From Gari tellinella (lineage: Eukaryota > Mollusca > Bivalvia > Cardiida > Psammobiidae), in assembly GCA_922989275.2 (NCBI GenBank), contig OV277857.1, positions 8,928,001-8,992,000 on the forward strand: 64,000 nucleotides of DNA, given 5' to 3'. Both the position numbers and the translations under genes were made by a program. This document shows positions 48,401 through 54,043 of this stretch, in pieces; position 1 is the stretch's first letter; each line of letters opens with the position of its first letter. A model generated the notes under the pieces. The model saw nothing but the letters and a program-made list of their open reading frames with translations, did no database searches and had not been told where the DNA came from.

Positions 48401-51400
48401 ATAAGTCTTGGCTGTGTGTTATTTCAGATATGGACATGCAGAACCAGGGGATAGAACTATGGTCAGTAATTTTCTTTAAAGTTATTTTACTTACAGTAAA
48501 ACCTCACTATTAAAACTACTAAAAAGAAGGCTAATTGATTGTATGAAAGACAGGTGACAGCTTAAAGCAACCTTGCTTTAAGCTGTCACCTTTCTTAACC
48601 TTTTATCCAATAGCCTGTTTCTAGTTTTGAAGACAGGTGATCACTTAAAGCAGGTTAAAGTAAAGCAGAATGTGCCTTAAGGCATAGTCTGCTTTACTTT
48701 CAACCTGCTTTAAGCTATCACTGCTAGGTTTTGGAAAATATTTCTTATGGTATAATTTCATGGCTGTATTAATTGGAACTATTTTCTTAAAATTGAGTAA
48801 TAAATTACATGTGCTAAAAGGCACTTCTATGGGGGAGCGGGTTAAACGCCTAATGATTAACATAATTTAGTATCTGTAATAGAGAGGTTTTACTAATATC
48901 TTTCACTCATGGAAACATCTTTATACAAGTTCACCTATTCCTCATACAATGGAGAAGACACTACTTTATTTCTGTTTAACCTTTTACTCCATAAAAATGC
49001 CTTTTACACATTTGATTTGTTCCTCCACTGCAGAAAATATTTCCAATTTATAGTCATGAACATGTATCATAAGAACTATTTTCGATATCCTTAAAGGTGG
49101 TAGTTTAAAGAAGGCTGAAAGTCAAGCAGAATGTGCCTTAAGACCCATTCTGCTTTACTTTAAGCTACCATATCTCCTAGAATATAAGACACTTTTTCTT
49201 ATAGTGCATGTTCTTGACTGCATAAATTGGAACTACATTCTTCAATGGAAAAATATGTGTATCTATGGGGTAATTTGGTTAAATGATGTTGATCGTTTAT
49301 TATAGAATGTCTAAAATATCTAAAATGTGTTTTGTATTAAAATTCCAGCTTGATTCTCTGTGGGCTGCTAGGGAAACGTTTCAAAATAAACTGAAAGACG
49401 GATCTCCTGTGGTGGCATTTAAGGAAGCTGTAGAGGTAAATGGGATCCACTTTTAACCCATGATTCCATAAATACGCCTTTTTATGCCCCCATGTTAATT
49501 TTCTGGGGGAGGGGGCTTACTGTTTTACCCCTCTCTGTCCGTCCGTCCGTCTGTTCGTCCAATATACAGTACATACTTTTCCTGGCTAGCTCCTACAATT
49601 TTCAAACTACAGCCTTATTACTTGGCAGAGTATTTGCACATATACCATAGATTACAAGTGAACAGGATTTTGATCTGCTTTGATATATCACAAAACTACA
49701 GTCATAGGTTGAACTTGGTCAAATTTTTGCTTGCAGGGCATCATATTTGTCTTACAGACAAAGAACTCTTCTACTTTGTCTTTAATTTAATCCTCCATTG
49801 AAGAACATAGTTCCAGTTCATATACAGTCATGAGTGTGCACCATCAGAAATGTTTTCTATATCCTAGAAGATGGTAGCGTGAAGCAGAATGAAAGTAAAG
49901 CAGAATGCGCCTTAAGGCGCATTCTGCTTTACTTTCAACCCGTTTCAAGTGGTCACTTGTATATAAAAGTTGAAACAGGTTATGGGGTAAAGGGTGCTTA
50001 CAAATTTACAAATCACTAATAGCTGACTTTTGTTTCCTTTTTGGATCTTCAGGACTTTGCAGCCATCTGTTTTTAAATGAAAGATATTTAGACAAGGGAA
50101 TAATTGGCATAATACAGTATACCCCTCTATTACGATCACTAGGAATAATTCTAATTGACTGCATGATAATCAGGTGACAATTTAAAGCAAGATGAACATA
50201 AAACAGACAGCTCCTTTACATTCATCATGCTTTAAGCAGTCATCTAAAGTAGTTGTAATATGGAGGTTTTACTGTACTTCTTAATCTGACACCTTCTTAA
50301 GAAATACAGTCAAGGTTTAATTAAGCATGAAAGTAAAAAAGATACATTTTATATTGATGTTCTGTAAAATGGTCTATAGCTTAATGCAGGTGAAAAACTT
50401 TGCAGAAAGCTCTTTTCTGAATTACTTTTACCTTGTATAAACCTGTCACATGTATTTTGAGTCATTTATCAAGTTTGTACAGTAAATCCCCCCTCTATTT
50501 CAGCCACTCAAAATCAAATTCTTTATTTCACTCAGTACAAGTTTTCACATGAAGACATGGAGAGTTGAAAAAGGACTATTTTATTATATGATAGACAGGT
50601 GGCAGCTTCAAGCAATATGAAATCTCTTAAAGGAGTCACATTGCTTTAAGAATCCATCTGCCTGATTTCATTCCTCCATAGAAGCACCTTTTAGCACATT
50701 TGATTTATTTCTCCACTGAAGAAATTAGTTCCACTTCATACAGTCATGAATATATATCAGGAGAAATATTCTCTATATATTGTCACGTGCCGAGCGGTAG
50801 TACACGTCAATTCAGGGGTCTGATCTGGATCCAAATTGGTAGCGTGATTCAAGATCACCCCTTTCTTCTCTCTCTCTCTCTCAAATAAATATTAACTAAA
50901 ATGGACTCTCTTTCGTGCGGCAAATAAAGTAAAAGTAAGGCTTAATCAAATTTTATGTGATGCTTTATTTATATCCTACTCAATAATAGTAACCTCAAGT
51001 CACTGGACTTCTTCTATTTCTAACTAATTCTATTCTAAAAGAGTAAGGCAATATGGTGCCGCACCTTGAAATTCTATCTCGAGAGTCCTCGATTCGTCTG
51101 CAACCCGGGGTATTTATACAGAAAATTGGTCACGTGGTGTGCACCAAATTTCTGGTGCGATTTAACGTTAAAATCGCACCGAAAATCTGTTGCACAAAAA
51201 CCGCACCAAAGTGTGCACTCCTTATATGGAGTGCACACCAAGTGTGCACTCCTTATATGGTATGCGAAGACGCTGGCACTGCGCGGACCTAAAAATGACT
51301 AAAACAGTACCAATATCCCTTTCTAAAAATACAAGAATGTTATAAACATGAGGGGGAATATACGCAGAAGGGACGCTCATAGCTAAAATATGGAATAAAT

Positions 51401-52324
51401 TACTTTTCAAAGAGCTTTCGTAGATTGAAATCTTGCCGCTACTGTACTATGTACTTGAAACCAAGGTTGCGACCCACAATTCATCACTTTAGCATAAAAC
51501 AAGATGGCGTCGAAGCACTTGCTTCTAGCAACTATGAACGAGAACAAATACACATACAGGCCTAAATAAAGATGCTGCGGGAGCTAACACGATCTAGAGG
51601 TAACTTATATCGTAAAGATTACAGTATGGAATTATAATGATGAAATGACTTTTGAAAACAGCCACTTACGCTGGCATTATAAATGCGGGTGCTGACAAAC
51701 AATGAACATGTTTGTCGACCGAAAACCAGGACATTACAATATTAGCAGATGGTAGCTTAAAGCAGGCTGAAAGTTAACAGAAAGTGCCTTAAGGCGCATT
51801 CTGCTTTTCTTTCAACCTGCTTTAAGTGGTCACCTAGCTCCAACACTAGAAACAGGCTATGGAGTAAAGGGTTAAATGCAAAATAATTATCATTACAGTA
51901 GAACCTCTCTATTACGACCACTGAAAAGAAGGCTAATTGTCTGTATAAAAGACAGGTGACAGCTTAAAGCAATGTGAAAGTGAAACAGAAAGCTCCTGTA
52001 GGAGCTTTCTGTTTCATTTTCACATTGCTTTAAGCAGTCACCTGTCTTAAACGACTAATATTTGACACATTTTAGTGGTCCTAATAGAGAGGTTCTACTG
52101 TATTTAGTGATCATGGTCTAGGGGCTTTACTGTAGCATCCTGTATGTAACCTTATCTGTCATATGTTTATCTAGGCATCAGAGAAGGCAGCAGAAGCAAC
52201 TAAGTCAATGAAGGCCAAGGCAGGAAGGGCTAGCTATGTCCACGTCGACCTACTGACCAAGCCTGACCCCGGGGCAGTGGTCGTGTCCCTGTGGCTTAGA
52301 GCAGTGGCAGATAAACTCAACTAA
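21271..52324 (+). CDS. TKFC: Triokinase/FMN cyclase (dihydroxyacetone kinase), complete gene with two alternative third exons
   Basis: Join 21271-21469, 23167-23277, one of 23990-24174 or 24924-25108, 27532-27610, 29146-29238, 30750-30784, 33677-33761, 36761-36850, 40956-41075, 42313-42453, 43234-43368, 44130-44248, 47224-47327, 48428-48461, 49349-49435, 52175-52324. All phases agree and the sum is 1767 nt (588 residues; human TKFC is 575). The DhaK domain (about 1-335) has GGGSGHE at 56-62, NYTGDR with Asp116, and GLHGE with the covalent-substrate His225. A Ser/Pro-rich linker (about 335-380) leads to the DhaL domain, with the metal/ATP aspartates in [12 protein letters not shown] (407-414), MGGSSG and PGDRTMLDSLW. 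The family phosphorylates dihydroxyacetone and glyceraldehyde with ATP (fructose and glycerol metabolism) and in animals splits FAD to cyclic FMN; it is normally cytosolic. Function is from homology. Confidence 0.95.
21534..21766. mobile_element. Family A MITE, TKFC intron 1
   Basis: TTAATCCTTTACTCCACAGC to GGAGTAATGGGTTAA with palindromic centre; TTAA at both ends. Confidence 0.83.
22215..22712. mobile_element. Family B then family A MITE, TKFC intron 1
   Basis: B at 22215-22464 (TTAACTCTTTCCTCCCTGAA to CTAGGGTTCAAAGGGTTAG). A at about 22461-22712 (GTACTCCATAAATATGC, centre GAATGTGTCAGAAGGCACAT, GGCTACTGAGTAAAGG). Confidence 0.78.
23167..23277 (+). CDS. TKFC: TKFC coding exon 2
   Basis: Phase 1 to phase 1, 111 nt. 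Reads (G)[20 protein letters not shown] then [16 protein letters not shown], matching the DhaK core GKGMLTGVIAGAVFTSP. Acceptor TTCTTCAG, donor GTAAGA at 23278. It must be joined to an exon that starts with two bases of a codon, which both 3a and 3b do. Confidence 0.95.
23285..23466. mobile_element. Family E foldback MITE, TKFC intron 2
   Basis: AGAGCTCCAGATAAAGGGGG at the left; centre CATTAGAATCGTCCCAAAGA-GATGATTCTAATG; the right arm ends TTTTCCCTTATATTTAAAAC. A fragment of A follows (23469-23560). Confidence 0.75.
23795..23880. repeat. Small hairpins with GGGCAACCAG, intron 2
   Basis: AGGGCAACCAGAAAATAATT-TTGGTTGCCCT is a short perfect hairpin, followed by GGGCAACCAGC. It lies ~100 bp before exon 3a, where structure could affect exon choice. 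Confidence 0.6.
23990..24174 (+). CDS. TKFC: TKFC alternative exon 3a (Pro variant of the substrate site)
   Basis: 185 nt, phase 1 in and 0 out, same as exon 3b. Encodes [20 protein letters not shown], then [10 protein letters not shown], and ends [14 protein letters not shown]. About 35 of 62 residues match exon 3b. The conserved Lys before NYTGD, a dihydroxyacetone ligand in DhaK proteins (Lys104 in E. coli, Lys109 in human), is Pro here; the Asp of TGD is kept. There are no stops or frameshifts, and constrained positions (NYTGDR, ED, GRRGLCG) are intact, so it looks like a functional alternative rather than a decayed copy. The acceptor TTTGTAAAG is weaker than that of 3b; donor GTGACG at 24175. 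Confidence 0.88.
24924..25108 (+). CDS. TKFC: TKFC alternative exon 3b (canonical Lys form)
   Basis: 185 nt, phase 1 in and 0 out. Encodes [20 protein letters not shown] and ends [14 protein letters not shown], closer than 3a to human TKFC ([30 protein letters not shown]). Lys111 and Asp116, the predicted substrate ligands, are both present. Strong acceptor GTATTTTTCTCAG at 24923, donor GTCAGT at 25109. If spliced after 3a it would be read as CTG GGG CCT TAG and terminate. Confidence 0.95.
25163..25440. mobile_element. Family E MITE with a duplicated right end, intron 3
   Basis: GGGCTCCAGATAAGGGAAGT to CTCTCTTATCTGGAGCCC. The right end plus 30 bp (CTGGAGCCCTATATATATCC) is repeated once at 25385-25435. 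Confidence 0.75.
25723..25979. mobile_element. Family A MITE, near-consensus
   Basis: TTAACCCATTACCCCATAAA to GTGGGGTAACGGGTTAA; centre GAATGCGCCTTAAGGCGCATTC. 257 bp with TTAA at both ends. Confidence 0.9.
26097..26348. mobile_element. Family A MITE
   Basis: TTAACCCATTACCCCATAAA to TATGGGGTAATGGGTTAA; perfect ends, centre GTGCCTTAAGGCAC. Confidence 0.9.
26750..26980. mobile_element. Family A MITE
   Basis: TTAACCCATTACCCCATAGC to TATGAAGGAAAGGGTTAA. Confidence 0.85.
27106..27356. mobile_element. Family A MITE
   Basis: TTAACCCATTACCCCATAAA to TATGGGGTAATGGGTTAA. Flanking 70-bp stretches (AACAATGCCAAGTCTGAGAC before, AACAATGCTAAGTCTTAGAC after) are duplicated around it. Confidence 0.87.
27532..27610 (+). 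CDS. TKFC: TKFC coding exon 4
   Basis: Phase 0 to 1. Encodes [20 protein letters not shown] and LVAKNM plus the first base of Gly, matching the human VAGALAEAG...VAKAMG helix. Acceptor ACTGTAACAG, donor GTATGT at 27611. Confidence 0.94.
27968..29090. repeat. Dispersed repeat with ~182-bp tandem units, intron 4
   Basis: Opens TTTTTAGCTCGCCTGTTCG and closes AAACAGGCGAGCATC, an inverted pair. Inside, about five units begin GGTTAAAGTTTTTTGGACGG at 28045, 28229, 28410, 28581 and 28763, with a degenerate sixth at 28944; period 171-184 bp. Confidence 0.85.
29146..29238 (+). CDS. TKFC: TKFC coding exon 5
   Basis: Phase 1 to 1. Reads (G)[20 protein letters not shown], then [10 protein letters not shown], equivalent to the human LGVSLSSCSVPGSKPTF...VELGLG segment. 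Acceptor TTTCATTTCAG at 29145, donor GTAAGG at 29239. Confidence 0.95.
29288..30340. repeat. TACGCCCACC-type repeat with ~160-bp tandem units, intron 5
   Basis: Opens TATACGCCCACCTCTAGAGG with CGTCCGTCCGTTCG. About four units start GTCCGGAGTTTTCTTGGAAA near 29378, 29539, 29698 and 29858. Each has CAGAGTTATCTGCCCTTG. It closes near GTGGGCGTATAATG (30278-30292). Confidence 0.8.
30395..30500. mobile_element. Family C hairpin fragment, intron 5
   Basis: AGGCAGGTGGCTGCTTAAAG...CAGAAAGCTC and its inverse AGAGCTTTCTGCTTTACTTT; outer ends lost. A family A arm remnant lies at 30600-30715. Confidence 0.7.
30750..30784 (+). CDS. TKFC: TKFC microexon 6 with the active-site histidine
   Basis: 35 nt, the second shortest coding exon. 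Encodes (G)[11 protein letters not shown]. The His of GLHGE (residue 225) corresponds to the histidine that binds dihydroxyacetone covalently as a hemiaminal in DhaK proteins (His221 in human). Skipping it would remove the catalytic His and shift the frame. Acceptor TTTTCATTTCAG, donor GTGAGT. Confidence 0.95.
30853..30993. repeat. Long near-perfect inverted repeat, intron 6
   Basis: AATAATCAATTTCTTTGGAT...ATATATCACGAGAAT and its inverse, arms about 50 bp, 40-bp loop. It abuts the Tigger-like element at 31008. Confidence 0.85.
31008..32772. mobile_element. Tigger/pogo-like non-autonomous DNA transposon, intron 6
   Basis: CAGTATAAACTGCATTATCC-GACA at 31008 is repeated exactly inverted at 32749-32772 (24 bp), with TA on both sides (31006-31007, 32773-32774). 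CAGT...TTATCCGA ends are typical of pogo/Tigger elements. Further TTATCC motifs lie just inside each end. 1765 bp; no transposase frame remains. It includes a local direct duplication (TGATCCGAAATGGCACGCAG at ~31729 and ~31908). Confidence 0.85.
32208..32280. repeat. Poly-C / poly-A / poly-T tract
   Basis: C-run of about 30 with one A, then T5, A13, T10. Lengths may be unreliable. Confidence 0.85.
32943..33640 (+). repeat. 21/12-bp minisatellite before TKFC exon 7
   Basis: Units GGGTTTTGCAGAGATATRAAA (21 bp) and GGGTTTTGCAAA (12 bp) alternate irregularly for ~700 bp. Both are multiples of three and lack stops in most frames, so long frames of 221 (+) and 253 (-) codons appear; these are not genes. 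TTTTGCAG in most 21-bp units resembles a splice acceptor. Confidence 0.92.
33677..33761 (+). CDS. TKFC: TKFC coding exon 7
   Basis: Phase 0 to 1. Reads [20 protein letters not shown] and GTHFPLKK plus one base, matching human MATADEIVKLMLDHMTN. Acceptor ATAATTTCAG at 33676, only about 40 bp after a minisatellite rich in TTTTGCAG; donor GTGAGT at 33762. Confidence 0.95.
34100..34325. mobile_element. Family B MITE, intron 7
   Basis: ACCCTAGTGATGAGTATACT, GACCCTGATCAGAGGGCTCC-TTAAGG and inverse, closing AAACTGGAATGG. Confidence 0.75.
34326..36760. other. Intron 7 sequence without a recognised gene
   Basis: Holds a short B fragment at 35640-35730 (GTGCAGACCCTGATCAGAGG), an A-like remnant at 36030-36080 and poly-T or poly-A tracts (35560, 35599). 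No exon with TKFC homology is missing here, because exons 7 and 8 join correctly. Confidence 0.5.
36761..36850 (+). CDS. TKFC: TKFC coding exon 8
   Basis: Phase 1 to 1. Reads (G)[20 protein letters not shown] and LANETIKYL, matching the conserved MVNNLGGLSFLELGI strand of the DhaK domain. Acceptor GATATTTTAG, donor GTAAGA. Confidence 0.95.
36855..37150. mobile_element. Family E MITE followed by half a family C copy, intron 8
   Basis: CAAGATAAGGGTGCTG...CTTATTAGCAATGTCTTG and inverse AATTCTAATGAGTGGTCACA up to TTTATCTGGAGTCC (E). Then TACAGTAAAACCTCTCTATT to AAAACAGAAACATCC (C, left half). Confidence 0.7.
37352..40893. repeat. Large TTTTTAGCTCACCTGAG-type bivalve repeat, intron 8
   Basis: Opens TTTTTTTAGCTCACCTGAGC with CGTCGTACGTAGTACGTCG and a second opening at 37759 (TAGCTCACCTGAGCCGAAGG). 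Closes CTCAGGTGAGCGAAATGTGG-CCC at 40859. Between 39600 and 40800 about seven ~165-bp units repeat TTGTTCAAATTATGACCCC and CTTCTTCTCTGAAACTGTA. 38240 and 38629 carry a duplicated D-like hairpin. It makes up most of the 4.1-kb intron. Confidence 0.85.
40956..41075 (+). CDS. TKFC: TKFC coding exon 9
   Basis: Phase 1 to 1, 40 codons. Reads [34 protein letters not shown] and so on, aligning with human ...[23 protein letters not shown]. This is the end of the DhaK domain. Acceptor TTGTATTACAG, donor GTGGGT. Confidence 0.95.
41108..41366. mobile_element. Family B MITE, intron 9
   Basis: TTAACCCTTTGACCCGAGAT to TTTCAGAGAGGAATGAGTTA-A, centre CAGAAGGCCCCTAAAGGAGC. Confidence 0.83.
42089..42297. mobile_element. 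Family C MITE, intron 9
   Basis: TACAGTAAATCTTCTCTATT to CATAATAGAGCGGTTTAACT-GTA; TA ends. It ends 15 bp before exon 10, so part of the exon 10 acceptor region derives from the transposon end. Confidence 0.85.
42313..42453 (+). CDS. TKFC: TKFC coding exon 10 (DhaK-DhaL linker)
   Basis: Phase 1 to 1. Begins (D)[13 protein letters not shown], corresponding to the human DAETTAAAWP end of DhaK, then runs into a low-complexity linker with [11 protein letters not shown]. Linkers of this kind join the two domains in TKFC; poor conservation is expected. The acceptor is a short ACTCCAG, donor GTAACA at 42454. Confidence 0.88.
42516..42970. mobile_element. Family C then family A MITE, intron 10
   Basis: C at ~42516-42718 (TCACGACCACTAAAAAAGA, hairpin AGCTCCTAAAGGAGCT). 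A at 42719-42970 (TTAACCCATTACCCCATAAA to TATGGGGTAATGGGTTAA). Confidence 0.83.
43234..43368 (+). CDS. TKFC: TKFC coding exon 11 (DhaL nucleotide/metal motif)
   Basis: Phase 1 to 1. Reads (A)[20 protein letters not shown], then [20 protein letters not shown] and RGAE. The aspartates of LDxxxGDGDxG coordinate the Mg-ATP metals in DhaL domains and are all present (Asp407, 412, 414). Acceptor TTTGTTTTTCAG, donor GTAAGA at 43369. Confidence 0.95.
43564..43737. mobile_element. Shortened family A MITE, intron 11
   Basis: TTAACCCATTACCCCACAAA to GTATGGTGTAATTGGTTAA; the central hairpin is largely deleted. Confidence 0.75.
43874..44091. mobile_element. Family D MITE, intron 11
   Basis: TTAAACCCTTCACTGCCTTA to TGGCAGTGAAGGGGTTAA; central hairpin AACAGTTTGGATCCTGATCA and inverse. 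TTAA at both ends. Confidence 0.85.
44130..44248 (+). CDS. TKFC: TKFC coding exon 12, end tandemly duplicated
   Basis: Phase 1 to 0. Reads (K)[46 protein letters not shown] is the DhaL nucleotide-binding loop. The donor is GTAGGT at 44249, not GTGGGG at 44244: only 44249 gives the phase needed for exon 13 ([10 protein letters not shown]). The last 85 bases of the exon and the donor are repeated immediately downstream (see the repeat at 44164-44349). Confidence 0.92.
44164..44349 (+). repeat. TKFC: Tandem duplication of the end of TKFC exon 12 with its donor
   Basis: 44164-44254 is repeated at 44259-44349 (offset 95 bp) with 2 mismatches in 91 bases. The copy contains the last 85 coding bases and a second GTAGGT donor at 44344. 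Reading through the first donor gives GTA GGT AGC TTG GCC TGG CAG TAG, so use of the second donor would truncate the protein. Confidence 0.93.
44440..44895. repeat. Bivalve dispersed-repeat fragment, intron 12
   Basis: GTCTGTCTGTC and TTGACTATAACTCATGTTC / TTGGCTGTAACTCTTGTTTA, with AGAGTTAT-CCCC phrases, are typical of the large bivalve repeats; two ~125-bp internal units. Confidence 0.6.
44900..45151. mobile_element. Family A MITE, intron 12
   Basis: TTAACCCGTTAGCCCAAAAC to TATAGGGTAATGGGTTAA; centre GTGCCTTAAGGCAC. Confidence 0.87.
45356..45476. repeat. Near-perfect 57-bp-arm palindrome, intron 12
   Basis: GTGCTCATTATTTATCATTT...ATATGACGC and its inverse meet around GAGCCTTGGCGA. Confidence 0.9.
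45748..46240. repeat. Further short palindromes, intron 12
   Basis: 45748-45818: AATTTAATCCATTGAGTGAA...CAGAC and inverse. 46160-46215: GATAATCCACTGCAGTGGAT-TACC with two extra half copies. These and 45356-45476 may be parts of one element; ends not resolved. Confidence 0.7.
46241..46585. repeat. Bivalve repeat fragment, intron 12
   Basis: Matches phrases of 39180-39560 (AACTAATATAGCCAGAGCTT, ATCAAGATTGTTCAAA) and ends TTAGGTGAGGGAAATATGGC-CCAAGGACCTCTTG. Confidence 0.7.
46606..47104. mobile_element. Family A MITE with a second family A copy nested
   Basis: The host begins TTAACCCATTACCCTAAAGC, is cut at GGCCACATTTAA (46658), and resumes at 46909 with AGCAGGTTGAAAGGAAAG, running to ~47104. 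The inner A is 46658-46909 (TTAACCCTTTACCTGATAGC to GGGAAAGGGTTAG). Confidence 0.85.
47224..47327 (+). CDS. TKFC: TKFC coding exon 13
   Basis: Phase 0 in, two bases over at the end. Reads [20 protein letters not shown] then [14 protein letters not shown], matching human LYGLFLTAAAQPL...W..AM.AGLEAMQKYG. Acceptor TTATTCTGACAG at 47223, donor GTAATG at 47328. Confidence 0.93.
47816..48365. mobile_element. Two family A MITEs, intron 13
   Basis: 47816-48056 (TTAACCCTTTACCCAATAGA, centre GTGCCTTATGGCAC, right end lost) and 48163-48365 (TTAACCCATAACCCCATAAA to TATAGGGTGAGGGGTTAA, one hairpin arm missing). Confidence 0.78.
48428..48461 (+). CDS. TKFC: TKFC microexon 14
   Basis: 34 nt, the shortest coding exon; completes a Lys codon and encodes [19 protein letters not shown] is a conserved DhaL motif involved in the phosphate/metal site and is split between this exon and exon 15. 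Acceptor GTTATTTCAG, donor GTCAGT. Confidence 0.94.
48492..48895. mobile_element. Family C MITE interrupted by a family A copy
   Basis: TACAGTAAAACCTCACTATT to AATAGAGAGGTTTTACTA. A copy 48595-48845 (TTAACCTTTTATCCAATAGC to GGGAGCGGGTTAA) sits in the host's TGTCTTAAAC, duplicating TTAA. Confidence 0.88.
48976..49282. mobile_element. Family A MITE, intron 14
   Basis: TTAACCTTTTACTCCATAAA to TATGGGGTAATTTGGTTAA. It ends 66 bp before TKFC exon 15. Confidence 0.8.
49349..49435 (+). CDS. TKFC: TKFC coding exon 15
   Basis: 29 codons in phase 0: [20 protein letters not shown] and [14 protein letters not shown] continues the PGDRTM motif of exon 14. Acceptor AAAATTCCAG, donor GTAAAT. Confidence 0.95.
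49486..49996. repeat. ATGCCCCC-type repeat start, then a family A copy, intron 15
   Basis: TTATGCCCCCATG...CTGGGGGAGGGGG with CGTCCGTCCGTCTGTTCGTC (49486-49560). From ~49770 an A copy (CTCCATTGAAGAACATAGTT, centre GCGCCTTAAGGCGC, TTATGGGGTAAAGGG). Confidence 0.7.
50118..50277. mobile_element. Degenerate family C MITE, intron 15
   Basis: CAGTATACCCCTCTATTACG to GTAATATGGAGGTTTTACTG-TA; centre AGACAGCTCC without a full hairpin. Confidence 0.7.
50665..51875. mobile_element. Family A MITE split by a solo LTR
   Basis: Left part ATTTATTTCTCCACTGAAGA...TCTATATAT; right part from 51743 AGCAGATGGTAGCTTAAA to TATGGAGTAAAGGGTTAA. Confidence 0.82.
50781..51738. mobile_element. Probable solo LTR of an LTR retrotransposon
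   Basis: Starts TGTCACGTGCC and ends GGACATTACA, the TG...CA ends of an LTR. ATAT flanks both sides (50777-50780, 51739-51742) as a 4-bp target duplication. 958 bp; contains (TC)n, AATAAA at 50884 and a local repeat of GTGTGCACTCCTTATATGG. No internal coding region, so most likely a solo LTR. Strand and superfamily not determined. Confidence 0.7.
51894..52102. mobile_element. Family C MITE, near-consensus, intron 15
   Basis: TACAGTAGAACCTCTCTATT to AATAGAGAGGTTCTACTGTA, hairpin CTCCTGTAGGAG. Ends 72 bp before the last TKFC exon. Confidence 0.9.
52175..52324 (+). CDS. TKFC: TKFC terminal coding exon 16
   Basis: Reads [49 protein letters not shown], stop TAA 52322-52324. AAEATK.M.A..GRASY and PDPGA are the conserved DhaL end. 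No clear AATAAA close downstream was found, so the 3' end of the transcript is undetermined; AATAAA at 56471 is distant and may belong to a repeat. Confidence 0.95.
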   Translation, partial: ASEKAAEATKSMKAKAGRASYVHVDLLTKPDPGAVVVSLWLRAVADKLN

Positions 52325-52450
52325 TACAGCTGCCATGGTAACGAACTCAGGAAATGCAGTGTTTGCACAACTAACTGTGATTTTCTCTGCAATCAAAATC
52401 AGTTGAAAGTCTTGCTATTTTGACTACTCAAAAGCAGCCTGGTTTCTGTT

Positions 52451-52687
52451 TTAACTCTTTCACTGCCAAGTTTTATCACCTGCTTTAACCCTCTTACCGC
52501 CAAAATATCGTCTGCATTGGTAGTGTCATCTGCAATATATATCAAGTCAGATTTAGGACTGTTTTGACTGAAGAAATGTAATTACAAGTGTAGAACAGAT
52601 TGAATCCTGATCAGATACTGCATTACGTAGCGTCTGATCAGGATCAAAACTGTTTGCAAAATTACTTGTTGGCAGTGAAAGAGTTAA
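52451..52687. mobile_element. Family D MITE downstream of TKFC
   Basis: TTAACTCTTTCACTGCCAAG to TTGGCAGTGAAAGAGTTAA; centre ATCAGATACTGCATTACGTA-GCG. TTAA at both ends. A second D start is visible at 52484. Confidence 0.85.
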
Positions 52688-53075
52688 AGCAAGTGCTGGC
52701 TTGAAGAAGGATTAGAGTAAAGCCTAGATGGTGTATAATGATGTCATATGCATTTATGTCAGCCCTGTAAAAACATCTTCAAATCACAAATCATCATTGC
52801 CAGAGTTTTATTCTGTAAACCTTTACTCGACATAAGTGCCATACAGTGACCCTGTATAAAATGTGCCAAGATGAGAATTCACTGATTGTATTAAATATAG
52901 GTGCTAGCTTAAATTTATTTTATCATTTAATTGACAGTGGCACAGTCAGAAAAGGAATTTCGTCTTTCTGTTATTTATGTCTTGCCATACATTACAGTAA
53001 ACTCACTGGTATGACCACTAAAGGAGACAATATTTCGGCATTTTAGGAAGATGGTTGCTTAAGAGCAAGTTAAAA
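52688..53075. other. Probable TKFC 3' flank, no gene recognised
   Basis: Sequence after the D element; no canonical AATAAA seen. An ACTCACTGGTATGACCACTA piece at 53000 is a family C remnant. Confidence 0.4.
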
Positions 53076-53078
53076 GTC

Positions 53079-53404
53079 TTAACCCATTAGTATTACCCTA
53101 TAGCCTCTTTCTAGTTTTAAAGACAGGTGATCACTTAACCCATTACCCCATAAATACACCTTTTTACGCCTTTAATTTATTCCCAAACTGAAGAAAATAG
53201 CTCAAATTTATATGGGGTAATGGCTTTAAGTAGGTTTAAGGCACATTCTTCTTTACTTTCAGCCTGCTTTAAGCCACCATTTGCTAGAATATAAAATATA
53301 TTTGTATCGTTTATATTCTTAACTGTATTTATTGGAACTATTTTCTTCAGTGGCGGAATAAGTTTTAGGCATAAAAGGGCATTTTTTATGGGGTAATGGG
53401 TTAA
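53079..53404. mobile_element. Family A MITE with a shortened A copy nested
   Basis: The host begins TTAACCCATTAGTATTACCC and ends ATGGGGTAATGGGTTAA. The inner copy 53135-53229 (TTAACCCATTACCCCATAAA to ATGGGGTAATGGCTTTAA) sits in GATCACTTAA, the same host site as in 46606-47104. Confidence 0.8.
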
Positions 53405-53544
53405 AAAATTGTCTTTTAGACGTGTTTTCAGTGGTTGTAATAAGAGGTTTTATTTGAGTTCAGCAAATGTTGTGGGTGTAATATCTGCAAGTTGTGTATG
53501 CCTAGCATGATTTGTTAATATATATGGAAGCCTTTTTATCTGTC

Positions 53545-53935
53545 TTCCTCTGAAAACCTCTCTATTACAAGTTACAACCACTAAAACGAAGGGTAATTGA
53601 TTGTATAAAAGACAGGTGACATCTTAAAGCAAGGTGAGCTCTTTAAGCGGTCACACCTAATACTCAATTACTCAATAGTCTATTTCCAGTTCTGAAGATA
53701 GGTAACTACTTATAGCAGGTTGAAAGTAAAGCAGAATGCGCCTTAAGCTTTACTTTCAACCTGCTTTTAGCTTCCATCTGCTGGAATATAGATAATATTT
53801 CTGATGATACATATTCATGACTGTATAATTTGGAACTAATTTCTTTAGCTGAGGAATAAATTAAAGGCATATTTATGGGGTAATGGGTTAACATAATATT
53901 GTGGTCGTAATAGAGAAGTTTTACTGTATATATAT
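53545..53935. mobile_element. Family C MITE interrupted by a family A copy
   Basis: CCTCTCTATTACAAG...ACAGGTGACATC then A (about 53655-53891, ending TATGGGGTAATGGGTTAA) then GTGGTCGTAATAGAGAAGTT-TTACTGTA. Confidence 0.78.
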
Positions 53936-54043
53936 TGAAAAAGAAAAATCTATGCAATAATTTTCAGATTCAGTTGTTCCTGCCATGTGTTTTAGAAAAA
54001 TGTAACCAGAATATCAGAGTTTAGATCCAGATTAGATGTTAAG

